Under the pieces are notes generated by a model. That model was not told the origin of the DNA. It saw only the letters and a list, made by a program, of their open reading frames with translations, and searched no databases. Shown one piece after another: positions 23,299 to 30,837 of a DNA stretch of 64,000 nt. The translations under genes and the position numbers were made by a program. The stretch spans positions 1-64,000 of the forward strand of contig LJCV01000245.1 in NCBI GenBank assembly GCA_001298575.1, given 5' to 3'. Position 1 is the first letter of the stretch; every line of letters starts with the position of its first letter. Source of the stretch: Actinobacteria bacterium OK074. Its GTDB lineage: Bacteria > Actinomycetota > Actinomycetes > Streptomycetales > Streptomycetaceae.

Positions 23299-24111
23299 AT
23301 GAGCGCGGAACCCCTGAACGAGTCCCGGAACAAGCCCCGGGACAGCAGCCCGACGCACCATCGCCCCACCCCCGCCGACCACTTCCTCGACGCCGCCATC
23401 GGGCTGTTGCGGCAGGTCCGGGACGACGGCGCCGAGTCGATCGCGGCGGCGGGGACGCTGATCGCGGACACCGTGGTCGCCGGCGGCTGGCTGTTCGCCT
23501 TCGGGGCCGGGCACTCCTCGCTCGCCGCGCAGGACCTCGTCTACCGGGCGGGCGGGCTCGCCCTGATGAACCTGCTGCCCGTACCGGGCGTGGTCGGCGT
23601 CGACGTCCGGCCCGCCACGCTCGGCTCCGCGCTCGAACGCGTCGACGGCCTCGCCACCGCGGTCCTCGACTCCAGCCCGCTGCGCCCCGGTGACGTACTG
23701 ATCGTGATCTCCCTGTCGGGCCGCAACGCGCTCCCGGTGGAAATGGCGTCCCACGCGCGCGTGCTGGGCGCCAAGGTCATCGGTGTGACGTCGGTGGCGT
23801 ACGCGACCGAGACCGCGCCCCGCAACGCCTCGGGCACCTTCCTTAAGGACCACTGCGACGTCGTACTCGACTCGCGGATCCCCGTGGGCGACGCGACGCT
23901 CACCCTGGAGAACGTCGCCGCGCCCTTCGCCCCCGCCTCGACGGTCGTCACCTCGGCGCTGCTCCAGGCGGTCATGGCCACGGCCGCCGCCACCCTCGCC
24001 CACCGCGGCGTCGAACCGCCCCTGCTGCGCTCCGGCAACGTCGACGGCGGCCCGGAATGGAACACGCGCGTGCTGCACGACTACCGCGACCGGATCTTCT
24101 ACCAGCACTGA
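23299..24111 (+). CDS. nagS: SIS-domain amino-sugar-phosphate protein (NagS-like)
   Basis: 270 aa from ATG 23299. A SIS fold is seen in WLFAFGAGHSSLAAQDLVYRAGG (phosphosugar loop) and VLIVISLSGRNALPVEMASHA, with KVIGVTS after it. SIS proteins isomerise or bind phosphosugars. The gene divergent from dmdR1 in S. coelicolor encodes such a protein, reported as an N-acetylglucosamine-6-phosphate dehydratase called NagS. I use that symbol by position and sequence memory. The DasR-like site directly upstream supports an amino-sugar role and links it to iron control. No ribosome site is visible, so translation may be leaderless or weak. Confidence 0.78.
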   Translation: MSAEPLNESRNKPRDSSPTHHRPTPADHFLDAAIGLLRQVRDDGAESIAAAGTLIADTVVAGGWLFAFGAGHSSLAAQDLVYRAGGLALMNLLPVPGVVGVDVRPATLGSALERVDGLATAVLDSSPLRPGDVLIVISLSGRNALPVEMASHARVLGAKVIGVTSVAYATETAPRNASGTFLKDHCDVVLDSRIPVGDATLTLENVAAPFAPASTVVTSALLQAVMATAAATLAHRGVEPPLLRSGNVDGGPEWNTRVLHDYRDRIFYQH

Positions 24112-24123
24112 CGGCCCAAGGGC

Positions 24124-25560
24124 CTATGCGGCCCCCGCCAGGTCCAGCGCCGCCGCGATCCGTACGGCGACGTCCTCGGCGTAGACCGCGTCCGCGCGTT
24201 CGAACGCGTTGCGGCCCGCGCCGCGCAGGAACGTGACCACGCCGAGCGTCCGGCCCCGGCTGCGCAGGACCGCGCACAGGGCGTGGACCGCGTCCGGGGG
24301 CCACTGCCGGGTGGTCGCCCACTCACGCGCGCGTGCCGTCTCGACGGTGCCCACGCTGGTGCGGACCGTGCCCGCCCGCTCCGCGCACTGGAGCGCCGGG
24401 TGGCCGTAGCCGTAGCGCACCGGCAGGCCCGCCCTGCCCGTGAGCTCGCTCGGTCCGGGGGCGCCCGCGGGGGTGGCGACGGCGCGCACCAGCCGTACGG
24501 GGAGCTGGGCGTCGTCCAGGCGCGGGCCGCCCGCCACGCGGTCGACGAGGGCGTGGTCGGCGAACCCGGCGAGGGAGAAGTCGAGGTGGACGGTGGCCGC
24601 CTCGGCGGGGTCGGCGCACTCGGCGGCGGCGCGGGCGGCGCGGTGCAGCTGGTTGGCGCGGAACCGCAGCAGCGCCGCTTCCTGCTCGCTCTGCTTGCCC
24701 TCGGTGATGTCCTGGAAGAGCCAGCCGACGCCGAGCGGCACGGGCTCCTCGGCGAGCGGCGAGGCCAGCCGCAGGAAGCCGCTGCGCCAGCAGCGCCGCT
24801 TCTCGCCCTCCGGGGTGCGCACGCCCACCCACATCTCGGCGGGCGCGGGCGGCGCGCCCTCGGCGAGCACGTGCGTGAGGGCGCTCTCCAGGTCCTCGAC
24901 GCCCTGGACGAGCAGTTCGCCCAGCGGGCGCCCCAGCGCGGCCGTACGACCGATGCCGAGGGCCCGCGCGGCGTGCGCGTTGACGACGGCGGGGCGCAGG
25001 TCGGCGTCGACGAGGACGACGCCCCAGGAGGCGTCCTCCAGCAGGGCCTCGCTCAGCGCGATGGACCGCTCCAGGTCTATTTGCGCGTGCACCTCGCTGA
25101 AGGCGCAGTAGACCCCGGCGGGCTTGCCGTCGCCGCCACGCACGGCGGCGGACTGGGTACGCACGAGCACGCGCCCACCGTCCTTGGTGAGCAACGCGAA
25201 CTCGTTGACCTGCCGTCCGGCCGCGTGCATGGCCGCCAACAGCCGTTCCTCGACGTCCTCGGCGTCCGCGCTGCGCACCGCCCAGCCCGCGAGCCCGCGC
25301 CGCCCGACGGCGTCCTCGGCGCTCCAGCCGAGGATCCGCTCGGCCTCGCGGTTCCAGTGCGTGACGACCCCGTCGGCGTCGAAGGCGCACAGGGCCGCGT
25401 CCATGCCGTCGAGCAGGGCGGCGAGGAGGTCGTGGGAACCGGGGCCGGACCCGGGTTCGGGCTCGCTCTCGGGTTCCGACACGGATGCCTGGCCGGGCTG
25501 TCGGTCGGGCTCGTCGGGCCCCAGCTCGTCCGTGGTCCCACTACACCGAGAAGCACTCAC
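24124..25560 (-). CDS. PAS-PAS-GAF sensor protein without output domain
   Basis: 478 aa from GTG 25560; AGGGGG 5-6 nt upstream decides this over ATG 25584. After an acidic low-complexity start there are two PAS domains: LDGMDAALCAFDADGVVTHWNREAERILGWS and LLEDASWGVVLVDADLRPAVVNAHAARALGIG. A GAF-like region follows, including LVRAVATPAGAPGP and VRTSVGTVETARAREWATTRQ. No histidine kinase, PP2C phosphatase or GGDEF part follows, so it may work as a partner of another protein. It converges with the SIS gene with a 12-bp gap. Confidence 0.8.
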   Translation of the reverse strand: MSASRCSGTTDELGPDEPDRQPGQASVSEPESEPEPGSGPGSHDLLAALLDGMDAALCAFDADGVVTHWNREAERILGWSAEDAVGRRGLAGWAVRSADAEDVEERLLAAMHAAGRQVNEFALLTKDGGRVLVRTQSAAVRGGDGKPAGVYCAFSEVHAQIDLERSIALSEALLEDASWGVVLVDADLRPAVVNAHAARALGIGRTAALGRPLGELLVQGVEDLESALTHVLAEGAPPAPAEMWVGVRTPEGEKRRCWRSGFLRLASPLAEEPVPLGVGWLFQDITEGKQSEQEAALLRFRANQLHRAARAAAECADPAEAATVHLDFSLAGFADHALVDRVAGGPRLDDAQLPVRLVRAVATPAGAPGPSELTGRAGLPVRYGYGHPALQCAERAGTVRTSVGTVETARAREWATTRQWPPDAVHALCAVLRSRGRTLGVVTFLRGAGRNAFERADAVYAEDVAVRIAAALDLAGAA

Positions 25561-25616
25561 CTGGACCCCCTGTGCAGGCTGCATGCGCACGTGCGGTACG
25601 TCATCGCCTCGTCCAC

Positions 25617-25805
25617 CTACTTGCCCTCATTCAACTGGAACGTGACCCAGCCCACACCGTGTTCCCGGAAGAATGCGCGAAATCGTTGTACGCGCGGGCT
25701 CCTGTGGTCGGCCGCTCCGGCCGCTTCAAAAAAGCGGTTGAGGTCCGTGAGATCGCTTCCTAGGGTGTTCCTCAACGCCGAAAGGAGGTGATCCGGAAGA
25801 TGCAT
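25617..25805 (-). CDS. Doubtful 62-aa ORF
   Basis: ATG 25805 to TAG 25617 encodes MHLPDHLLSALRNTL and then a protein-like RVQRFRAFFREHGVGW. Third-position GC is only about 70 percent and no usable ribosome site precedes it. It overlaps the plus-strand promoter and ORF at 25738-25838, so at most one of the two is likely real. Confidence 0.3.
   Translation of the reverse strand: MHLPDHLLSALRNTLGSDLTDLNRFFEAAGAADHRSPRVQRFRAFFREHGVGWVTFQLNEGK
25738..25766 (+). promoter_or_regulatory. Vegetative (HrdB-type) promoter candidate
   Basis: TTGAGG (25738-25743), a 17-bp spacer and TAGGGT (25761-25766) fit the main Streptomyces promoter pattern. The start would fall near 25773, just before the strong ribosome site. 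Confidence 0.5.
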
Positions 25806-25838
25806 GACTCCCGGACGAGCGAGGTGGCTGCGGGCTAG
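25800..25838 (+). CDS. 12-codon small ORF behind an extended Shine-Dalgarno site
   Basis: AAAGGAGGTGATCC at 25781-25794 pairs with the 16S rRNA 3' end over 14 nt. Eleven nt after AGGAGG, ATG 25800 opens MHDSRTSEVAAG and stops at TAG 25836, which lies in the loop of a hairpin (GCGGGC 25830-25835, GCCCGC 25841-25846, with GGTGG/CCACC outside). Promoter, ribosome site, ORF and hairpin make a unit of about 110 nt. The next plus-strand gene is 1.1 kb away across pdxH, so it is not its leader. The function is unknown; a small peptide or ribosome-binding RNA is possible. Confidence 0.45.
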   Translation: MHDSRTSEVAAG

Positions 25839-26040
25839 CGGCCCGCCACCACACGTAGTGCGGTGCCGGTCCAGCACGTGAGTGCAGCGTGCAGCCGGCC
25901 GAAATTCCACGCAGTCACCCGACCCGCGAGCTGCCGGTACCGTCCGGCCGGCTTCTCCGCCTTCAGAGGCGGAGGGACCTCGGCTCGCGGGTCGCCTGCG
26001 TTCTCGTACTCCCCGTAGGGGTACTCGGGGATTCGGAGAT

Positions 26041-26736
26041 TCAGGGACTCAGTCGCTCCACGCGCCACGACCCGTCCGGCTCCGCCACGTACCGGAGGCG
26101 GTCGTGGAGGCGGTTCGTGCGCCCCTGCCAGAACTCGACCGCCTGGGGCGCGACCCGGAAGCCGCCCCAGTTCGGCGGTACGGGGACCTGCTCGCCCTCG
26201 GGGTAACGGGCGCTCAACTCCGCGTACGAGGCGTCCAGTTCGGCCCGCGAGAAGATCACCGAGGACTGCGCGCTGGCCCAGGCGCCCAACTGGGAGCCGT
26301 GCGGGCGGGTGCGGAAGTAGGCGGCCGTCTCGTCGCGTCCGGTGCGGCGGGCCGTGCCCGTGACGATCACCTGGCGGGCCAGCGGGTGCCAGGGGAAGAG
26401 CAGCGACACGTAGGGGTTGGCGGACAGGTCGCGGCCCTTGCGGCTGTCGTAGTTGGTGTAGAAGACGAAGCCCTGGTCGTCGTATGCCTTCATCAGGACC
26501 GTACGGGAGCTGGGGCGGCCCTCGGCGTCCGCGGTGGCGACGAGCATGGCGTTGGGCTCGTAGAGCAGGCCCTTGTCCGCGGCCCGGGCGGCCTCCTCGA
26601 ACCAGACGGCGAACTGGCCCATCGGGTGCGCCGCCAGATCGCCCTCGTCGAGACCTCCGGCGCCGTACTGCTTGCGCATGGCGGCGGGGTCGAGGAGGGG
26701 GTCGGGCACGGTGGCGGGGTCACGGTCGGTCGTCAC
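26041..26736 (-). CDS. pdxH: Pyridoxamine 5'-phosphate oxidase
   Basis: 231 aa from GTG 26736 (VTTDRDPATVPDPLLDPAAMRKQYG). Family motifs are the FMN region PSSRTVLMKAYDDQGFVFYTNYDSRKGRDL, RPHGSQLGAWASAQS and the C-terminal WQGRTNRLHDRLRY. The enzyme oxidises pyridoxine or pyridoxamine 5'-phosphate to PLP with FMN and oxygen. Length fits the family. It is divergent from citrate synthase, and the shared region carries GGCACTGAGTGCC-type sites. Confidence 0.95.
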   Translation of the reverse strand: MTTDRDPATVPDPLLDPAAMRKQYGAGGLDEGDLAAHPMGQFAVWFEEAARAADKGLLYEPNAMLVATADAEGRPSSRTVLMKAYDDQGFVFYTNYDSRKGRDLSANPYVSLLFPWHPLARQVIVTGTARRTGRDETAAYFRTRPHGSQLGAWASAQSSVIFSRAELDASYAELSARYPEGEQVPVPPNWGGFRVAPQAVEFWQGRTNRLHDRLRYVAEPDGSWRVERLSP

Positions 26737-26794
26737 GCGGTCATCTTGCCGTATACGTACGGACGTCCGCCGGGTGCGCGCGTCAACTGTGTGT

Positions 26795-26945
26795 GGCACT
26801 GAGTGCCGCCACCCCTCCCCAAAGGTGGCACTCGGGGATATCGTGCTGGTGCCCCTGGAGTTCGGGCGTCCCACCCGGCTCCGCGAACATGCGAAACCCC
26901 CCATCCGCCGCACCATCACTCAGTGCAAACCATCACTCAGTGCAA
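26795..26945. promoter_or_regulatory. Operator cluster between pdxH and citrate synthase
   Basis: GGCACTGAGTGCC at 26795-26807 is a perfect palindrome, and a half site TGGCACTCGGGG follows at 26826-26837. A perfect 17-bp direct repeat ACCATCACTCAGTGCAA at 26912-26928 and 26929-26945 contains the related CACTCAGTGC core twice. All lie upstream of the citrate synthase start at 26963. Confidence 0.6.
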
Positions 26946-26962
26946 ACACGAGGAGCCGCCTC

Positions 26963-28063
26963 ATGTCCGACTTCGTACCCGGGCTCGAAGGAGTCGTCGC
27001 GTTCGAGACGGAGATCGCCGAACCGGACAAGGAAGGCGGCTCCCTGCGGTACCGGGGCGTCGACATCGAGGACCTCGTCGGCCATGTCTCCTTCGGCAAC
27101 GTGTGGGGGCTGCTCGTCGACGGCGCCTTCAACCCCGGGCTGCCGCCCGCCGAACCCTTCCCGATCCCCGTGCACTCCGGGGACATCCGCGTCGACGTCC
27201 AGTCCGCGCTCGCCATGCTCGCGCCGGTGTGGGGCCTGAAGCCGCTGCTCGACATCGATGCCGGGGAGGCGCGCGACGACCTCGCCCGCGCCGCCGTCAT
27301 GGCGCTGTCGTACGTCGCCCAGTCGGCGCGCGGGCAGGGGCTGCCGATGGTGCCGCAGCGGGAGATCGACAAGGCGCAGTCCGTCGTCGAGCGGTTCATG
27401 ATCCGCTGGCGCGGGGAGCCGGACCCGAAGCACGTCGCCGCCGTCGACGCCTACTGGACGTCCGCCGCCGAGCACGGCATGAACGCGTCCACGTTCACCG
27501 CGCGGGTCATCGCCTCCACGGGCGCGGACGTGGCCGCGGCGCTCTCCGGTGCCGTAGGGGCCATGTCGGGGCCGCTGCACGGCGGCGCGCCCTCCCGGGT
27601 GCTCGGCATGATCGAGGAGATCGAGCGCACGGGCGACGCGGACGCGTACGTCCGGCAGGCGCTGGACCGGGGCGAGCGGCTGATGGGCTTCGGCCACCGG
27701 GTGTACCGGGCCGAGGACCCGCGCGCGCGTGTACTGCGGCGCACGGCACGGGAGTTGGGGGCGCCGCGGTTCGAGATCGCGGAGGCGCTGGAGAAGGCGG
27801 CGCTGGCGGAGCTGCACGCTCGTCGTCCCGACCGGGTGCTGGCCACGAACGTGGAGTTCTGGGCCGCGATCGTGCTCGACTTCGCGGAGGTCCCGGCGCA
27901 CATGTTCACGTCCATGTTCACGTGCGCGCGGACGGCGGGGTGGTCGGCGCACATTCTCGAACAGAAGCGGACGGGGCGGCTGGTGCGGCCGTCGGCGCGG
28001 TATGTGGGGCCGGAAGGGCGGGGGCCGGAGGAGATTGAGGGGTATGGGGATATTGCTCGCTGA
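26963..28063 (+). CDS. Citrate synthase (short actinobacterial type)
   Basis: 366 aa from ATG 26963 with GAGGAG upstream. Citrate synthase motifs are GSLRYRGVDIEDLV, the first catalytic His in MSGPLHGGAPSRVL, GFGHRVYRAEDPRARVL and the catalytic Asp region VEFWAAIVLDFAEVPAHMFTSMF, then RTAGWSAHILEQ. It condenses acetyl-CoA and oxaloacetate. This short form is often called citrate synthase 2 (CitA2-like) in Streptomyces, beside a larger main enzyme elsewhere; 2-methylcitrate synthase activity cannot be excluded. The promoter has repeated operator-like sites. Confidence 0.92.
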   Translation: MSDFVPGLEGVVAFETEIAEPDKEGGSLRYRGVDIEDLVGHVSFGNVWGLLVDGAFNPGLPPAEPFPIPVHSGDIRVDVQSALAMLAPVWGLKPLLDIDAGEARDDLARAAVMALSYVAQSARGQGLPMVPQREIDKAQSVVERFMIRWRGEPDPKHVAAVDAYWTSAAEHGMNASTFTARVIASTGADVAAALSGAVGAMSGPLHGGAPSRVLGMIEEIERTGDADAYVRQALDRGERLMGFGHRVYRAEDPRARVLRRTARELGAPRFEIAEALEKAALAELHARRPDRVLATNVEFWAAIVLDFAEVPAHMFTSMFTCARTAGWSAHILEQKRTGRLVRPSARYVGPEGRGPEEIEGYGDIAR

Positions 28064-28095
28064 GGCGGGGCTCTGCGGGGTTTGGCAGGGCGCGA

Positions 28096-28204
28096 AGCCC
28101 TGCGGGGCTTAGCGGGGCGCCTATTGGGCGGGGAACTGCGCGTGCGTACGCGACTGCCGGTTGAATTTGGTTGCTCGCGCAGTTCCTCGCGCCCCTAACG
28201 GGGC
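28096..28204. repeat. Dispersed intergenic element, mixed A/B type
   Basis: GGCGGGGAACTGCGCG at 28127-28142 and its inverted partner TCGCGCAGTTCCTCGCGCCC at 28175-28194 form a long stem. TTGGTTGCTCGCGC matches the type B edge. It lies between converging citrate synthase and Tat-protein genes. Confidence 0.65.
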
Positions 28205-28205
28205 T

Positions 28206-28580
28206 TTACGGGTGCGCTATGTCCGTGATCACCTGGTCGTACCGTCGGACGGTGCCGGTGAATGTCGAGTTCGGATAGTGCTGTTCGGCGCGGGCCTTTG
28301 CCGCGTCGACGAAGACCCATATGTCGTCGGTATTGGCATTGGCGTCGAAGACGGCGTGGGCCAGGTATTCGCCCTCGTCGTTGGCCACAAAGGCTTCGAA
28401 CTTCTGCGCTTCCGTGGTGACGGCCATGGCTGTATCGGTCTCCTGAGTCGTGGCCTGCGAGGTGTTTTCGCCGGTGTCGTCCGCGGCGGCTGCCGGAATG
28501 GTTCCTGCCGCGGCGAGAAGCGTCACCGCTGCGGCCGTACCGGCTGCGCCCAGCACGGTTCTTCGGGAAATATCTGCCAC
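28206..28580 (-). CDS. Small secreted protein with Tat-type signal peptide
   Basis: 124 aa from GTG 28580; GGGGAG just upstream fixes the start. The signal peptide has a twin-arginine motif SRRTVLG and a hydrophobic core AAGTAAAVTLLAAAGTI with an AAAA cleavage site. The mature ~90 residues (EAQKFEAFVANDEGEYLAHAVF, DDIWVFVDAAKARAEQHYPN) form a compact acidic domain I do not recognise. The third-position GC is lower than in neighbours, which suggests an accessory origin. Confidence 0.7.
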   Translation of the reverse strand: MADISRRTVLGAAGTAAAVTLLAAAGTIPAAAADDTGENTSQATTQETDTAMAVTTEAQKFEAFVANDEGEYLAHAVFDANANTDDIWVFVDAAKARAEQHYPNSTFTGTVRRYDQVITDIAHP

Positions 28581-28632
28581 AGTTCTCCCCCTGTGTTCGG
28601 CCCCTCCCCCTGAGAGGCCGCAGCCGACCATA

Positions 28633-28667
28633 CCGCCAAGTTCCTTTAAAAGGGGAGTGGTTGGCGG
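28633..28667. terminator. Hairpin between marR and the Tat-protein gene
   Basis: CCGCCAA (28633-28639) and TTGGCGG (28661-28667) pair around an inner TTCCTTTAAAAGGGG stem. It lies 40 bp past the marR stop on the minus strand and is a likely transcript end. Confidence 0.5.
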
Positions 28668-28706
28668 ATATATGCACCCGTCGATGACTACCGATGGCCG
28701 ACGGCG

Positions 28707-29150
28707 TCAGTCCGAGGGCTTGTCGACGAGCAGGCGAATACCGTCGATCAGCGCCTGCGCCTGGCCGTCGGGCCAGTCCGCGATCAGGCCCGCGAGGTGC
28801 CGGGTCAGTGCGGTGCGGAGCCCGGCGACCGCGGTGCGGCCCTTGGGGGTCAGCGCGAGCAGGGTGGCCCGGCCGTCGGTGGGGTCGGGGCCGCGCTTGA
28901 GCAGGCCCGCGCTTTCGAGGCGGTCGGCGTAGCGGCTCGCGCCGGACCGGTCGATGCCGATCTCGTCGGCGAGTCGCGCCGCCGACTGCGGTCCGAGCCG
29001 GGCCAGCCCGCTGAGCACCGGGTAGGTCTGCCGGTCGACGCCCGGCGGCGCCCCTTCGAGGGCCGCGTCGTAGAGCGCGCTCCGGTTGCGCCGCAGCAGC
29101 AGTTGCCCCAGCGCTTGCTCCAGGTCGCGCGCCAAGCCCGTATTCGCCAT
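28707..29150 (-). CDS. MarR-family regulator
   Basis: 147 aa from ATG 29150. The winged HTH reads SGLARLGPQSAARLADEIGIDRSGASRYADRLESAGLLKR, with DPTDGRATLLALTPKGRTAV as the wing. It is divergent from an MFS transporter gene, with two matching inverted repeats between them, the classic local-repressor layout. It probably represses itself and the exporter until a drug-like ligand binds. Confidence 0.9.
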   Translation of the reverse strand: MANTGLARDLEQALGQLLLRRNRSALYDAALEGAPPGVDRQTYPVLSGLARLGPQSAARLADEIGIDRSGASRYADRLESAGLLKRGPDPTDGRATLLALTPKGRTAVAGLRTALTRHLAGLIADWPDGQAQALIDGIRLLVDKPSD

Positions 29151-29162
29151 TCGACAACGATA

Positions 29163-29219
29163 CGTGCGAACCGCACGGGATGGGCGTACGGTAACTGCGT
29201 GCGAATCACACGCAGTTAC
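29163..29219. promoter_or_regulatory. Paired MarR operator sites
   Basis: CGTGCGAACCGCACG (29163-29177) and CGTGCGAATCACACG (29198-29212) are two copies of one 15-bp inverted repeat, 35 bp apart. The second is embedded in longer perfect arms, GTAACTGCGTG (29191-29201) and CACGCAGTTAC (29209-29219). Confidence 0.7.
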
Positions 29220-29252
29220 GCGAGGGAGCCTCATGGGCTACGGGGTGCGGTG

Positions 29253-30749
29253 ATGGCCGAGTTGATGACCAAGGTGATGACGGCGAGGCGGCAAGGCGCG
29301 CTGATCGGGCCGGTGTTGGTGCTGGCGACGCTGGTCTCCAGCATCATCAGCTCGTTCGGTGCTCCGCTCGTCCCCACGGTCGCCCGCGATTTTCACGCGT
29401 CGCTGAGTACGGCGCAGTGGTCGCTGACGGTGGCGCTGCTGGTCGGCGCGGCCAGTTCACCGGTGCTGGGCCGGCTCGGCGACGGCGCGCGGCGGCGAGT
29501 GACGTTGCTCGGCGGCCTGGCCGAGGTGGCGGCGGGCGGCGTCCTGGCCGCGCTGGCAGGCGACTTGGGGATGTTGCTCGTCGGGCGCGGGCTGCAAGGC
29601 GTCGGGCTCGGGCTGGCGCCGTTGGCGATGGCCACCGCCCGGGACGAGCTGCCGAAGGCCGAAGTGGCGCCGATGATCGCGCTGTTGTCGGTGTCGGCGG
29701 GGGCCGGCCTCGGCGCCGGTTACCCGGTCAGCGGGTGGATCGCCGGGGCGTGGGGGCTGGCGGGCGCGTACTGGTTCGGCGCGGTCGTGTCCGGTTTCGC
29801 GTTGGTCTGTGTCGCCGCGGTCGTACCGTCGCGCGCGGGGCGCGGCGCCCCCGAGCGGTCCCAACTCGACTGGACCGGGGCGGTGTTGCTCACGCCGGCG
29901 CTGGTCACCGCGCTGGTGGCGGTGGCGGAGGGGACGGAGTGGGGCTGGGAATCACCGGCATTCATCGGCCTGTTGGCCGCCGGGGTGGTGCTCTTCGCGG
30001 TGTGGGCCGTGCAACAGCTGCGCGCCGAGAGCCCGTTGGTTCAGTTGCGGCTGCTGCGCCATCCGTCCGTGCTGTCCGCCGATGCCTGCGCCTTGGTGCT
30101 CGGCGTCGCGATGTACATGGTGCTGTCGGGGGTGACGGAGTTCGTGCAGTCCCCGCGCTCGGGCGGATTCGGGTTCTCCGCGTCGGCCGTCGTGGCCGGC
30201 CTCGTCCTCATCCCGCTGTCCTTCTTCATGCTGAGCAGCTCCCGCGCCCTGCCAACCCTGGTGACCCGCGCGGGGATCCGTGCGGTGCTGACGCTGGGCT
30301 GCCTCATAGCCGCGCTGGGCTGCGCATTCTTCGCCGTCTTCCATGGCGCCCTGTGGCAGGCATTCGTCATGACGGGCGTCCTGGGGGTGGGGCTGGGCAC
30401 CACCTTCGCCGCGATTCCCGGGCTGATCGTGCAGGCGGTGCCCGCCCGGGAGACGGGGAGTGCCATGGGCTTCTACCAGGTGGTCCGCTTCACCGGCTTC
30501 TCGCTGGGCAGCGCGCTCGCTGCCACGGTGCTGGCGGCTCATGTCGGTGGCGACGGCGGTGACGGCAACGGCCGTCCGACGGTGGGGGGTTACACCCTGG
30601 TGCTGTGGATCTCCGCGGGTATCTGTGTCGTCGCGGCGGCCGTTGCCTGGTTCCTGCCCGCCCGGGCCCCTCAGTCCCCCCGATCAGTCCGCCCGATCCG
30701 CGAGATCCGGCTACGGGAACGGGCCGACGGCGACGACCTCTCGTCGTAA
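29253..30749 (+). CDS. MFS transporter, 14-segment drug-efflux type
   Basis: 498 aa from ATG 29253. The first segments include VLVLATLVSSIISSFGAPLV and the MFS motif A-like GRLGDGARRRVTLLGG. Then come LAGDLGMLLVGRGLQGVGLGL and GAGLGAGYPVSGWIAGAWGL (motif C-like), with further segments to VLWISAGICVVAAAVAWFL. Length and pattern fit DHA2-type proton-driven efflux pumps. It is divergent from and probably controlled by the MarR protein. The substrate is unknown. Confidence 0.9.
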   Translation: MAELMTKVMTARRQGALIGPVLVLATLVSSIISSFGAPLVPTVARDFHASLSTAQWSLTVALLVGAASSPVLGRLGDGARRRVTLLGGLAEVAAGGVLAALAGDLGMLLVGRGLQGVGLGLAPLAMATARDELPKAEVAPMIALLSVSAGAGLGAGYPVSGWIAGAWGLAGAYWFGAVVSGFALVCVAAVVPSRAGRGAPERSQLDWTGAVLLTPALVTALVAVAEGTEWGWESPAFIGLLAAGVVLFAVWAVQQLRAESPLVQLRLLRHPSVLSADACALVLGVAMYMVLSGVTEFVQSPRSGGFGFSASAVVAGLVLIPLSFFMLSSSRALPTLVTRAGIRAVLTLGCLIAALGCAFFAVFHGALWQAFVMTGVLGVGLGTTFAAIPGLIVQAVPARETGSAMGFYQVVRFTGFSLGSALAATVLAAHVGGDGGDGNGRPTVGGYTLVLWISAGICVVAAAVAWFLPARAPQSPRSVRPIREIRLRERADGDDLSS

Positions 30750-30837
30750 GTCGTAGGCAGACCCCAGGACTTGCCGACCCGAGCGGGATACTCGCGAGAC
30801 TCCGACACGGCGGCTGAGGACGGACGCGGCCCGATCG

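Larger units (their letters stand above)
25561..26040. other. 480-bp gap with a compact small-transcript unit
   Basis: This lies between the PAS gene start and the pdxH stop (both minus). The plus strand has a promoter, strong ribosome site, 12-codon ORF and hairpin (25738-25850). The minus strand has a 62-codon frame (25617-25805). The remainder (25860-26040) shows no firm gene. Confidence 0.5.

Noticed and set aside
25835..26068. 77-codon minus-strand frame after pdxH
   Set aside because: Third-position GC about 74 percent, no ribosome site, overlaps the pdxH end; too weak to call.
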